Source: Ephemerocybe angulata (taxonomy: Eukaryota > Basidiomycota > Agaricomycetes > Agaricales > Psathyrellaceae). Taken from it: a stretch of 64,000 nucleotides of DNA. Positions 35,501-47,622 of the stretch are shown in pieces. The position numbers and the translations under genes were made by a program. Position 1 is the first letter of the stretch; every line of letters begins with the position of its first letter. The notes beneath the pieces are model-generated. The model saw only the letters and a program-made list of their open reading frames with translations. It did not search any database and was not told the origin of the DNA. Location: assembly GCA_013368325.1 (NCBI GenBank), contig JAACJK010000001.1, positions 2,108,001 through 2,172,000 of the forward strand, given 5' to 3'.

Positions 35501-38500
35501 CAAGGGAAGGCTCCTGATCACTCATGACTATAGACCTTTTAGCTCAGCCGACAGATAAACATACGCAAGGTGTGCCGCACATACCGATATCAGGCGATCC
35601 TTCGTTGGACGGGTTGGGAGTATCATCGGCGCCCCGTTCATCCTCCGATGGCGCTGGAGGGAGGTCAGCGAAAAGAGAAAGGACGATGTAACGCTGCGAC
35701 GCACGGAGTTCCTGCACAACCGGGGCGAAAGCTAGGCCTATTTGATACTCGGGGTGACCTGACTCCTTGCGCACTGATGCTACTTACGTTCAGAGCGACG
35801 AGCATGAGAGGGAAGATGGCAACGTACCAGTGACATGGGGGGCTCCCGCCTGCGGCGCATCCTCGTCCAGGAACAGGGGCGGAGAGTGGAACCTGGGCAT
35901 CCCCTGGATCCCAAAGCCCACTTGTCGGTCAAGGGAAGGCTCCTGATCACTCATGACTATAGACCTTTTAGCTCAGCCGACAGATAAACATACGCAAGGC
36001 GTGCCGCACATACCGATATCAGGCGATCCTTCGTTGGACGGGTTGGGAGTATCATCGGCGCCCCGTTCATCCTCCGATGGCGCTGGAGGGAGGTCAGCGA
36101 AAAGAGAAAGGACGATGTAACGCTGCGACGCACGGAGTTCCTGCACAACCGGGGCGAAAGCTAGGCCTATTTGATACTCGGGGTGACCTGACTCCTTGCG
36201 CACTGATGCTACTTACGTTCAGAGCGACGAGCATGAGAGGGAAGATGGCAACGTACCAGTGACATGGGGGTCTCCCACCTGCGGCGCATCCTCGTCCAGG
36301 AACAGGGGCGGAGAGTTGAACCTGGGCATCCCCTGGATCCCAAAGCCCACTTGTCGGTCAAGGGAAGGGTCCTGATCACTTACGACTGTAGACCTTTTAG
36401 CTCAGCCGACAGATAAACATACGCAAGGCGTCCCGCACATACCGATGTCAGGCGATCCTTCGTTGGGCGGGTTGGGAGCATCATCGGCACCCCGTTCATC
36501 CTCCGATGGCGCTGGGAGGAGGTCAGCAGAAATCAAAAGGACGATGTAACCGACGCACAAAGTAGTTCAATGTCTTCCTGTACAAACGGGGCGAAAGGTA
36601 GGCCGATTTGATACTCTGGGTTGCCTGACTCCTTGCGCACTGATGCTACTTACGTTCAGAGCGACGAGCATGAGAGGGAAGATGGCAACGTACCAGTGAC
36701 ATGGGGGTCTCCCGCGGGGTGCTCATGGCCATTGCCCTCAGTGTGGACGTTCCCGATCGCTACAATGGTATCAGCGGGACATACAGGCGGGGAAAAATGG
36801 GTACACGCCCTCACCGTGTTCTTCGGCCTGTGTGCCGACGTGTTCTGTCAGCGCCTGCGGCGCATCCTCGTCCAGGAACGGCGGAGGAGAGTTGAACCTG
36901 GGCATCCCCTGAATCCCAAAACCCACTTGTCGGTCAAGGGAAGGGTCCTGACCACTCATGACTGTAGACCTTTTAGCTCAGCCGACAGATAAACATACGC
37001 AAGGCGTCCCGCACATACCGATGTCAGGCGATCCATCGTTGGACGGGTTGGGAGCATCATCGGCACCCCGTTCATCCTCCGATGGCGCTGGGAGGAGGTC
37101 AGCAGAAACCAAAAGGACGATGTAACCGACGCACAAAGTAGTTCAATGTCTTCCTGTACAAACGGGGCGAAAGGTAGGCCGATTTGATACTCTGGGTTGC
37201 CTGACTCCTTGCGCACTGATGCTACTTACGTTCAGAGCGACGAGCATGAGAGGGAAGATGGCAACGTACCAGTGACATGGGGGTCTCCCGCGGGGTGCTC
37301 ATGGCCATTGCCCTCAGTGTGGACGTTCCCGATCGCTACAATGGTATCAGCGGGACATACAGGCGGGGAAAAATGGGTACACGCCCTCACCGTGTTCTTC
37401 GGCCTGTGTGCCGACGTGTTCTGTCAGCGCCTGCGGCGCATCCTCGTCCAGGAACGGCGGAGGAGAGTTGAACCTGGGCATCCCCTGAATCCCAAAACCC
37501 ACTTGTCGGTCAAGGGAAGGGTCCTGACCACTCATGACTGTAGACCTTTTAGCTCAGCCGACAGATAAACATACGCAAGGCGTCCCGCACATACCAATGT
37601 CAGGCGATCCTTCGTTGGACGGGTTGGGAGCATCATCGGCGCCCCGTTCATCCTCCGATGGCGCTGGGAGGAGGTCAGCAGAAACCAAAAGGACATGTAA
37701 CCGACGCACAAAGTAGTTCAATGTCTTCCTGTACAAACGGGGCGAAAGGTAGGCCGATTTGATACTCTGGGTTGCCTGACTCCTTGCGCACTGATGCTAC
37801 TTACGTTCAGAGCGACGAGCATGAGAGGGAAGATGGCAACGTACCAGTGACATGGGGGTCTCCCGCGGGGTGCTCATGGCCATTGCCCTCAGTGTGGACG
37901 TTCCCGATCGCTACAATGGTATCAGCGGGACATACAGGCGGGGAAAAATGGGTACACGCCCTCACCGTGTTCTTCGGCCTGTGTGCCGACGTGTTCTGTC
38001 AGCGCCTGCGGCGCATCCTCGTCCAGGAACGGGGGAGGAGAGTTGAACCTGGGCATCCCCTGAATCCCAAAGCCCACTTGTCGGTCAAGGGAAGGCTCCT
38101 GATCACTCATGACTGTAGACCTTTTAGCACAGCAGACAGATAAACATACGCAAGGCGTGCCACACACATACCGATGTCAGGCGATCCTTCGTTGGACGGG
38201 TTGGGAGTATCATCGGCGCCCCGTTCATCCTCCGATGGCGCTGTGAGGAGGTCAGTTGAAACCGAGAGGACGATAAAACGCTGCGACGCACGGTTCTCCT
38301 GCACACCCGTGGCAAAAGGTAGGCCGATTTGATACTCCTGGGTACCTGACTCCTTCTGCACAGATTCTACTTACCTTCGTTGAGTCCGACGAACACACAT
38401 GTCAAATGGCGGCGTACCAGTGTCAGGAAGGCCTGTGGGGTGCTCATAATCATTGTCCTCAGGGTAGACATTCCCGATTGCTACGATGGTATCAGCGGGA

Positions 38501-41500
38501 GATACAGGCGGGGAAAATGGGTATATGCCCTCACCATGTTTTCCTGCCTGTGCGCCGACGTGTTCTGTCGGCGCCTGCGGCGCATCCTCGTCCAGGAACG
38601 GGAGCGGAGAGTCGAACCTGGGTATACCCTGAACCCCAAAGCCCACTTGTCGCTCCTGGTCAGCCATGACTGTAGACCTTTTAGCTCAGCTGGCCGATAA
38701 CATGGACAAGACGCGCCACACGTACCGGTGTCAGGCGATCCTTCAGTGGACCGGTTGGGAGCATCTTCGTCGCCCCGCTCATCCTCCGATGGCGCTGGGA
38801 GGAGGTCAGCAGAAAGCAAAAGGGCGATGTAACCGACGCACAAAGTAGCTCAATCCATTCATGTACAACCGGGGCGAAAGGTAGGCCGATTTGATACTCC
38901 TGGGTACCTGACTCCTTCTGCACAGATTCTACTTACCTTCGTTGAGTCCGACGAACACAAATGTCAGATGGCACGTACCAATGACGTGGGGGTCTCCCGT
39001 GGGGTGCTCATGACCACTGTCCTCAGGGTGGACATTCCCGATTGCTACGATGGTATCAGCGGGAGATACAGGCGGGGAAAATGGGTATATGCCCTCACCA
39101 TGTTTTCCTGCCTGTGCGCCGACGTGTTCTGTCGGCGCCTGCGGCGCATCCTCGTCCAGGAACGGGAGCGGAGAGTCGAACCTGGGTATACCCTGAACCC
39201 CAAAGCCCACTTGTCGCTCCTGGTCAGCCATGACTGTAGACCTTTTAGCTCAGCTGACCGATAACATGGACAAGACGTGCCACACGTACCGGTGTCAGGC
39301 GATCCTTCAGTGAACCGGTTGAGAGCATCATCGGCGCCCCGTTCATCCTCCGATAGCGCTGTGAAGAGGTCAGTTGAAATCGAGAGGACGATGTAACGCT
39401 GCGACGCACGGTTCTCCTGCCCACCCGTGGCAAAAGGTAGGCCGATTTGATACTCCTGGGTACCTGACTCCTTCTGCACAGATTCTACTTACCTTCGTTG
39501 AGTCCGACGAACACAAATGTCAGATGGCACGTACCAATGACGTGGGGGTCTCCCGTGGGGTGCTCATGACCACTGTCCTCAGGGTGGACATTCCCGATTG
39601 CTACGATGGTATCAGCGGGAGATACAGGCGGGGAAAATGGGTATATGCCCTCACCATGTTTTCCTGCCTGTGCGCCGACGTGTTCTGTCGGCGCCTGCGG
39701 CGCATCCTCGTCCAGGAACGGGAGCGGAGAGTCGAACCTGGGTATACCCTGAACCCCAAAGCCCACTTGTCGCTCCTGGTCAGCCATGACTGTAGACCTT
39801 TTAGCTCAGCTGACCGATAACATGGACAAGACGTGCCACACGTACCGGTGTCAGGCGATCCTTCAGTGAACCGGTTGAGAGCATCATCGGCGCCCCGTTC
39901 ATCCTCCGATAGCGCTGTGAAGAGGTCAGTTGAAATCGAGAGGACGATGTAACGCTGCGACGCACGGTTCTCCTGCCCACCCGTGGCAAAAGGTAGGCCG
40001 ATTTGATACTCCTGGGTACCTGACTCCTTCTGCACAGATTCTACTTACCTTCGTTGAGTCCGACGAACACAAATGTCAGATGGCACGTACCAATGACGTG
40101 GGGGTCTCCCCTGGGGTGCTCATGACCACTGTCCTCAGGGTGGACATTCCCGATTGCTACGATGGTATCAGCGGGAGATACAGGCGGGGAAAATGGGTAT
40201 ATGCCCTCACCATGTTTTCCTGCCTGTGCGCCGACGTGTTCTGTCGGCGCCTGCGGCGCATCCTCGTCCAGGAACGGGAGCGGAGAGTCGAACCTGGGTA
40301 TACCCTGAACCCCAAAGCCCACTTGTCGCTCCTGGTCAGCCATGACTGTAGACCTTTTAGCTCAGCTGACCGATAACATGGACAAGACGTGCCACACGTA
40401 CCGGTGTCAGGCGATCCTTCAGTGAACCGGTTGAGAGCATCATCGGCGCCCCGTTCATCCTCCGATAGCGCTGTGAAGAGGTCAGTTGAAATCGAGAGGA
40501 CGATGTAACGCTGCGACGCACGGTTCTCCTGCCCACCCGTGGCAAAAGGTAGGCCGATTTGATACTCCTGGGTACCTGACTCCTTCTGCACAGATTCTAC
40601 TTACCTTCGTTGAGTCCGACGAACACACATGTCAGATGGCGGCGTACCAGTGTCAGGAAGGCCCGTGGGGTGCTCATAACCATTGTCCTCAGGGTAGACA
40701 TTCCCGATTGCTACGATGGTATCAGCGGGAGATACAGGCGGGGAAAATGGGTATACGCCCTCACCATGTTTTCCAGCCTGTGTGCCGACGTGTTCTGTCG
40801 GCGCCTGCGGCGCATCCTCGTCCAGGAACAGGGGCGGAGAGTTGAACTTGGGCATCCCCTGAATCCCAAAGCCCACTTGTCGCTCAAGGGAAGGCTCCTG
40901 ATCACTCATGACTGTAAACCTGTTAGCTCAGCCGACCGATAAACCTGGACAAGACGAGCCACACATACCGATGTCAGGCGATCCTTCGGTGGACGGGTTG
41001 TTAGCATCATCGGCGCCCCGTCCATCCTCTGGTGGAGCTGCCCCAGAAGCAAATATTTTGTCAGGCCCTGGAAAGATGGTCAGTCCTCTCAATTTGGGCA
41101 CGTCCCCAAGACTAACCCTCCGTTCTGAAAGTATGTCTACCGTCCTGTCCTTCCTTTTCAGCATCCTCCCTCCCCCTACCCGCTGATCTTTCATCATCCG
41201 ATAGTCGTAGTCCGTGATTGAGGTCTTCCCCTTGGCCTTCAAGCTCCCCAGTTGCACGCTGTGTAGTGGATATATTTTGCGTTGTTGTGCTGCCGACGGG
41301 ACTGACTTCTTTCTCCTTGCTGCCCCCGTGTGTACCGGCGTTGAAGAAATCCATTACCACGTCAGTTCCCTCCGCCGAACTGGTCGTATCGCTCGAGATT
41401 GATATTTGGGATGCCTTGTCCATTCCTTCCTCCTTCTCCACGAACCCATCCCCGCCGCTGGCTACTTGAAGAACAGCAGGCACATGGTCCGCCGCTGTGG

Positions 41501-43924
41501 GGGGAGGGTCAAGAGGTGATATCTCCATGCCAAGGGAAGTCCCCTTGTCCCCATAGCGTTCCTCTCCCCTGTCTATCGCCTTTGAAACCAGGACATTCGG
41601 GTTCATGGTTGTATGTTTGGATGCGTCCACATCCCCGTCGCCATCTGCTGCATTCTGATGTGGCGCCACTGACAGTGTGGTATCTAGATAGGCCCGTTCG
41701 CCGTACACTGGCAGATCATCCCTTTCTTCAAGCGCACTCATTGGCAGCACGTCCGTGGCAGGACCTCCTGGGGCAGCTGGCTCGTCCATCCAGTCCGAAC
41801 CCGTTGCATAAGCTGGGGAGTGTGACACTCTCATCGAATCTGTAGGCGAGTGGCGAGAAGTTCTCGGTTGTAGAAGTCCTTCTGCACAGGTTGGAAATCG
41901 TCAGCATGATTATTGCACTTGGTAGAACTCTAGGACGCACCCACGCATTCGACATCGTCGTCGTCATCCTCAGATATATTGGATATCGGAGAAATGGGTT
42001 CTATAGGAGGTATAAATTAAGAAAAACTGACGGGGGAACGCAGTGAATAGTACCTGGAAGCACTTGAGCGGGTCTGATCCCAGTTTCTTCTCTCCTTTCC
42101 TCACTGTATGGCATCATATCCATCTCTACGGTGAAGATAGCTATGGGTTCAGAGGTCGAACCGGATCAAACACCTGACACTTACTGGCGCTAACATTCTG
42201 AGTATCCATCAGAGCATCGCTCGCTTCGTCATCCTGGTGCCCAATTCTACGTTCTGCTGTTGGGAGAAAACCCGCCTGGTTGAGTTCGTCTGGCTCTGGC
42301 CCTGAGCAATTCAACCAATCCTCGTTCCGCTCTATGATGGATCATTAGTTCAAGCTGGAGTTGATGTTTCTGGAGTGAACCATTTACCTTGTACGACAGA
42401 TACCGACCGTGCGGGCGCGGAGGTGCGTTCGAGAAGGATGGTTGAGGAAGGCTTTGGACTAAGTTCTATCGAACCATTCTGGTCTGTTGGAAAAGGTCAG
42501 CGCAGCGCATTCTACTTAGGGAGCTACCCACCGTCCATAACAGGCCTCAAAGGCACTGTGCCCACGAGATGGTCTCCCATCTCAGCGTCGCCTGAATCTG
42601 AGCTAGAGACCGCGGAGTCATCCTGGTCTATCGCCGAAAATCAGCACCGATGAGGCGAGGGGTTAGGATGCTACGTTACCAGGAAGCTCATCAATAACGG
42701 TGTGGAATCCAACACACTGGTCGTCTACATCACTGGCACCCGCGGGTGGATAATTGGCGTAATCATTATCTGAAGTAACCCCCATGATAATTAGGCTACG
42801 ACGCCTTGTTTCAGTCCGCTGGCTTGAAGAGGACCCTGTCTCGCTTTCTAACGACATGCAACACATCCTCAGCGATTAGATATTACAAATGATACTTTTA
42901 CAGCAACCGTACCTTCGAGCACCACCACCAGGGGAGGGCAAGGCACCCTTTCGTCGTCTGCGTCGTCAGGCCCGTGATTTAGGTCGGGATTGGTTGGGGA
43001 TTCTGATTCAAGTTGAGTAGTCGTCCAATGCAACATGAGAGAGACAAGGAGACAAGTACCTTCTGAAGAATATGAAGATGGAGTCCCCAGGTTGGGTATT
43101 CCGGTAGGATGGTTCTCTGGAAAGTCGTAATTATCAATAGCTTGATCGTCGAACTGGGGGAGGCACGTACCGTCAAGGACTTCGGTAGATGGAAATGAAA
43201 TAAGCATTTGCTCCTCATCCTCACCTACATGTTCTGAGGGTTCCGTGTAGTTAGTCTCTTGGCGTGTTGAACATGATCTTTCTTCCTGGGCGCCATTGGC
43301 GCCTTCTCGATGTTGGTTCGCGCCAGCTTGCAGTGTCAACGCTTCTGTCTCAGAATCAACACGATTCACACCAGTATACGGTTCTTCGGTAGGGGCCTCA
43401 TTTCCTGCCGAGGAAATGGTGGTTGCGTCCTTTGTTTGCTTATCCGAACTTGGGACTTCTGTTGGAATGGGGGTTATCTGCTTCGTTTGGGTACTCGAAC
43501 TTGTTGCCGGCTTCACAGGACTGGTATCCACTGTGCGTCGTGAGTTTATATATCTTCTAAGTTTCGATGAAATGCGTACTTATGGAATCGAAATCCTTGG
43601 TCTCATGAGGGACTGGTAGGAGCGAAGGCTGACAGTTGGGAGGACCGGTGTTCGTGCCGGGGCAGGCTGAGGGACTTCGTACTGTGTCGATTTTCCGACG
43701 CTTTAGGTTCACGGTCACGAAACGGGGGTCAGATACAGCCACTGCAGTATCATCCTTGGGAGATTCTTCGGGGGGAGGCTCTTCGCTCGTCTCTCTCTTC
43801 CTGATTTTGCTTTGTGAAAGAGAGGGCCTGTAATAAACGTGTAAACATGAGTGCAGAATCTTTTTATAAGAACCTACCTAGGTTGGAGAGGTTCACGGTC
43901 TACTTCCATTGCTTCAACTCCCAT
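32527..43924 (-). CDS. Very large multi-exon gene with tandem amplified exon cassettes; unknown function
   Basis: Start ATG at 43924 (exon one 43924-43878, donor GTAGGT), stop TGA at 32529-32527. Exons join with matching phase wherever I checked, in particular from the start to about 42.9 kb and from 35.1 to 33.9 kb. Layout: an N-terminal disordered, acidic/Ser-Pro-rich part (43.9-41.1 kb, including the basic NLS-like motif LKRRKID); a middle of about 12 tandem cassettes (41.0-34.86 kb), each with three phase-1 exons; and a C-terminal part without repeats (34.8-32.5 kb) with PKKRKDYERKERSG and then predicted globular sequence (for example HVTFWSRNNARFSG, TKSFIEKYPAYEDREKD, RQWAQTLDNLDLALR). 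The C-terminal part reminds me of a multicopy basidiomycete-restricted family of unknown function, by layout only. The splice between about 33.19 and 33.12 kb is not resolved. Basic clusters suggest a nuclear protein. Some cassettes may be skipped or decayed, so the exact exon count (more than 40) is uncertain. Confidence 0.65.
34860..36378 (-). repeat. Cassette array, short 429 bp units
   Basis: The anchor motif around ACTCATGACT recurs at 35,091, 35,520, 35,949 and 36,378, exactly 429 bp apart. The three units between these anchors are nearly identical, introns included. Compared with the longer units they lack 147 bp (49 codons) inside the last exon, so CCGCAGGCG joins directly to GGAGACCCCCATGT. 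The unit nearest the 3' end (34.86-35.1 kb) is diverged and leads into the downstream exons. Confidence 0.92.
36379..38105 (-). repeat. Cassette array, 575-576 bp units
   Basis: Anchors lie at 36,378, 36,954, 37,530 and 38,105 (spacings 576, 576, 575). The long last exon of each unit has one extra T (CCCATTTTTCCCC) compared with the 38.1-40.9 kb units, which puts a stop in the straight reading. In the same units the next codons read GTATGT, a consensus donor; splicing from there to GCGGGAG restores the frame (about 76 nt removed). Confidence 0.9.
38106..41030 (-). repeat. Cassette array, 556-566 bp units
   Basis: Anchors recur at 38,662, 39,226, 39,782, 40,338 and 40,904 (spacings 557, 564, 556, 556, 566). 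The two 556 bp units are practically identical over their whole length. In these units the last exon reads straight through SPADTIVAIGN and HPTG to a GTACGT or GTACGC donor. A final, partly diverged unit start extends to about 41,030. Confidence 0.9.
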
Positions 43925-44604
43925 TATGGGGCACTATCTTGCAATGACTTAATATCAGGAGTGTGCAGAAATATACCATCCGCTAATGAAAGGCAGAGTC
44001 AATGATCCATCTGGGACGGTATCTTTAGTGTCATCATGTGACTGTTGGTCGAGATGATCTGTTGGTCGAGATGATGAGCACCGAGGGCGAGCGCCGAGCA
44101 GCGAGCAGCGAGCACGAGCACTGAGCACTGAGCATTGGGCACGAGCACTGAGCAGCGAGGACTGGACTTGGAGTAACTCAGGAGTCGGGGCCATGGCGTA
44201 GAAGATAGACTTCAAGCTTTAGTTAACAGCCAGGAAGATTGAGCTTATGACCGTACCTCATAGCTTCAGCCTGGAGCGAAACGATATCTTTGAATGTATT
44301 CCGTGCACTGAAGCACCCCAGTTGAGAGGTTGAATGTGGTGTGCAGAGTGAAAACGAAGTACTGTGGCAGTCCGCACGCGAGAAGTAACCATAAAAACTG
44401 AGAGAGTCAAAAATTGGTGCAGGCAGCCGATGTAGGGACTTCAATACCAATGCATAATACAGGACCTGTGCCCAGAATGGCCTGAATAGAACTTGATGTG
44501 ACGCTCGTCAGAAAAAGTCCAAGTACGTAGTGGTGGTCGCAATTCAAATTGCATCAACAGGTTGTACTACAGCTTTGATAGGTCGTGAGAAGGGTGCTCC
44601 ATAT
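43925..44604. other. Intergenic with promoter of the cassette gene
   Basis: It contains a 17 bp tandem duplication (GTTGGTCGAGATGATCT, about 44,044-44,076) and, right after it, a GAGCA-type minisatellite. No gene recognised. Confidence 0.4.
44076..44160. repeat. Degenerate GAGCA/GAGCACT minisatellite
   Basis: Roughly 85 bp of short units of the type GAGCA, CGAGCA and CTGAGCA in irregular alternation. It lies about 150-240 bp upstream of the ATG of the large cassette gene. Confidence 0.85.
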
Positions 44605-47237
44605 TCAGATATGATAACCAGTCCAATGACGCCGGTGTCTGCTCATTCGTTCTAACCTCTGAAGCCGACCGATCTCCTCATCCGGCAGCTCCGATGAAAG
44701 GTACCACAACACCAGTAGAAACCCAAAAAGCCATGGCGCAGAGATGAGCATGATCCTTCGCACAAGAGCCTGGGAATCTATGTTCCAGTCAAGAAATGAA
44801 ACTGCAAGTAGGGAGATGCCAACACGTACGGCGTCCAGTTATGCTGCCGAAGGCCCAGTGTGGATGGTTCCTGCTATTCCTTGCCAGGATGTGCAGAGGG
44901 GTTAAATCTATGCGCAAATATTAGAGTCTGAACCGAAGTGTTTAGCGAATGACCGACTGTTTGATCGTACAGCGACGGTCGACGTGTACACCATCGTGCG
45001 CACGAGGAAGATCAAGCTGAGGTCTTTACAGTAATCAAGAGTAGCGGTGGCCAGTTCAAAGGAATTGCTAATGTCCCTGATCCAGTGCTCTAGATTCCGA
45101 TAAGCACCAATAGGGCCACAGCAGGACTGGTAGACGTACCAATTTGATCAAAACTCGGAGAATGAACGACCCTCCACTGGTACAGGACAGAATACAGACT
45201 CGACAGAAACCAGTCCGAGTAGGTGGTCGGAAAATATCGGAGATTCGACCAGAGCAACCGTTGTGCCCGAGTTAGAATATGATTAACTCTATGCGTTGCA
45301 GTCTTGCTTGACCTAGGGGGTGGAAGGTAGGAAGCGAGGGATTCCAGCCAAAACAAAGGATTGAAAGCGAGGTTCGCTGCTGCCTTGGAAGCATCTAAAT
45401 ATCATCAGGAGATTAGCGACATGAAACACTGTCGCGCTTAGATGACAAGCAGTATGGGCCGATGATATTGCATTTTGCCAGGCAAAGGACGAACTGACCA
45501 ATGTACGCAGCCCAACCTCGATAAATCTCCCATATCTGGCCGAATGACAGGGAATATCGCGTTGCGTCAACCTCGCGCTCTAGATCGTTCCTGACATTTC
45601 CAGCTTACCAACGCCAACATCAGCCTGTGAAGAGAAATGCGTAACGGCGAAGCCACTTACTACCCGAAGCGCCGGCCTCAAACTCAGAACCGGCCTCTGC
45701 CAGTACTTCAGTCGCTCCCAAAGACAGGTATCGTTCCGGATCATCGCTACCTCTATTAGAATCTGACGAGGCAGCTAGAATCATCTCAGATGCCAAGGTA
45801 CGATACTGTAGAAAGTTAGTGCTGAGCAGTTGAGAGAACAGGGGCGTACAGGAGCTGTGGACGTCGCCTTTTCTGAGTCCTCATATGCATGCGAATTCCT
45901 CGGCCGCGCTTCAGCTAGTGGTAGTTCAAGGAGATATTCGCTCATACGACCTTCCAGATCGATCCAGCGTTGCTCTTCGCCCATCATGTCAGTAGAATTG
46001 AATGTCAAAGATGCAGTTATAAAGCGACATACCGCTTATATTCTCGAGTTCGTTTTGCCTAGCGGATAACGCAATATGCCCCTACATCATTATGTGTGAG
46101 CGTTATTCACATGCAATCAGAGATTACCGACTTGTTCAGTTATAACAGTATGATCTTGTAGAGCTTTGAATAGAGCTGTATACGAGAGGGGATGAATGCT
46201 GAACGATAGGAGTTCAGTGCGCTGACTGACCCAACTCCGTCATTTGTGATTGTGCTCTAGTACTTTTGAGCAGTTCATTCAGCTTGGACAATTTATCTCC
46301 GACTTCAGTCTAAGAGAAATATGATGAGTTTGACTTGAGGTCGCGTTTCGCAGATGGATAAACTCACTACTTTCGTCAAAGAAGCGCGCGCTGTGCTCAT
46401 TGCCTCCTTGGAAAGCAGCTGATAGCCTTCAAGTTCCTCAACAAAATCTAGGAGAGAATTGTAGATGAAGCGAAGTTCGGTGAGGCAGTGAGGCAGGTCA
46501 GCAATAGGAAAGACTAACGTGAAAGACGCAGTGAGATGGTCGTCTTTAATGTCTCCATCTCGCATTGGAGCTCGTGCTGCAAAATTGAATTTAGATCTGT
46601 CCATGCATTGAATTGGTAGAGAACTTGCATGGATCCGACTCCGATCCTCGTCGGCACTTTGATATTCCTTCAGGATTGAAAGCGTAGTTTTCAACGACGA
46701 TTCCAGTGCCTCAAACTTGGCTCTATGTGCGCTGAGAGTGGTTTCGACGCGCTCCAGAGAACCGAGATGAGTCTGTGCCCACATCTCCAATTCCGATACC
46801 TTGTCGTTTTGGGTGTCGGTAGTGCAGGCTAGGCGTTCGAGAGAACTCCTCACCCTGCAAGACTCCTCTAGTCTGGCCTCCACTTCCTTCGAAAAGTCAT
46901 TCGCTATGATACTTTGCAAGGAAGATAGGTGACACAAGTGGTCTTGAACAAGCCTTTCGACGGCCATTAAACGCCGATCTTGGTCAGTGTGTGCCTCGAA
47001 TAGTTGTAGATTCGTGGCGTGCAGAGGTTTGAATAGGGTTTGAAGGGCGTCATTTCCAAGTTGACGGGCCGTTTCCATCAGTGCATGATCCATCGTCGGC
47101 GTGTTTACTATTGACCCAGAAAGACACGGTTGGTCGGTGGAGGTGTTCGTGTTGGAGACCGTTTGTGTGTTTGGCTCACATTCTGCGTCCATTGCTCCGT
47201 TACCGAGAGAGTTGGGAAGAGGTACAGTTATTGACAT
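44605..47237 (-). CDS. Coiled-coil protein with C-terminal membrane segment, unknown function
   Basis: Start ATG at 47237 (an in-frame upstream ATG is at 47399) and stop TGA at 44607-44605. The first exon (to about 46,373) encodes a Ser/Thr/Asn-rich start and then a long predicted coiled coil (about residues 45-200; for example VERLVQDHLCHLSSLQSII, LSAHRAKFEALESSLKTTL). Several further exons follow with consistent phase, including RWIDLEGRMSEYLLELPLAE, SFGQIWEIYRGW, FWLESLASYLPPP and DLSLIFLVRTMVYTS. The last exon carries a hydrophobic segment, MLISAPWLFGFLLVLWYL, with about 30 residues after it, so the protein is probably anchored near its C-terminus. One splice (near 44,970-44,920) is unresolved. 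It is divergently paired with the SUN-domain gene, about 390 bp apart. The C-terminus does not end in the PPPx of animal KASH peptides, so a LINC partner role is only a hypothesis. No family recognised. Confidence 0.65.
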
Positions 47238-47622
47238 GACGAACAAAGAACCCTCACCGAATCCTGGACGATGGACTTGCCTCATGGCGTTGATCCGACT
47301 CGCATTGATGGGCCATGGTGCACTTTGAGTGATTTCCCTTTCATCTTCGACGACCACATCAGCTCCACACTTCCATGGCATTCGCCCAGCTTCTCCCAAA
47401 GGGAGAGGACATCGCCTACGATATACAATGTCTCATGGGCGACGATTCAGCTATAGTAATTCCTCCCTTGTCCCAACAGCCAGCGAAATTCGGAACGCAA
47501 TGCAATTCGCGGCAGAGACCAAGAGCATTCTTTTCTAACAGCGTCAGTCAAGCTCTTCTGCACGCATCTTTTTGTTCTACTATCCTAACAAATCTATCGC
47601 GATATAGGTATACCTTTTCTGT
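47238..47622. promoter_or_regulatory. Shared divergent promoter region
   Basis: About 385 bp lies between the ATG of the minus-strand coiled-coil gene (47237) and the ATG of the SUN-domain gene (47623). A plus-strand frame is open over most of 47,375-47,626 and could be a 5' exon of the SUN gene, but no splice pair was convincing. No TATA box was identified with confidence. Confidence 0.4.

Noticed and set aside
34860..41030. CRISPR-like or satellite interpretation of the regular array
   Set aside because: Units are 429-576 bp, contain phased exons and splice sites, and lie within a gene. There are no short repeats with unique spacers, and the genome is eukaryotic.
44605..44760. KASH-type C-terminus for the coiled-coil membrane protein
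   Set aside because: A hydrophobic segment with a short tail is present, but the tail ends in WTGYHI, not the PPPx signature, and other hydrophobic stretches occur upstream. It is kept only as a hypothesis in the findings.
44605..47237. Kar5/Tht1-like karyogamy protein for the same gene
   Set aside because: Kar5 family members have a Cys-rich domain before the coiled coil and a signal peptide. Neither is visible here.
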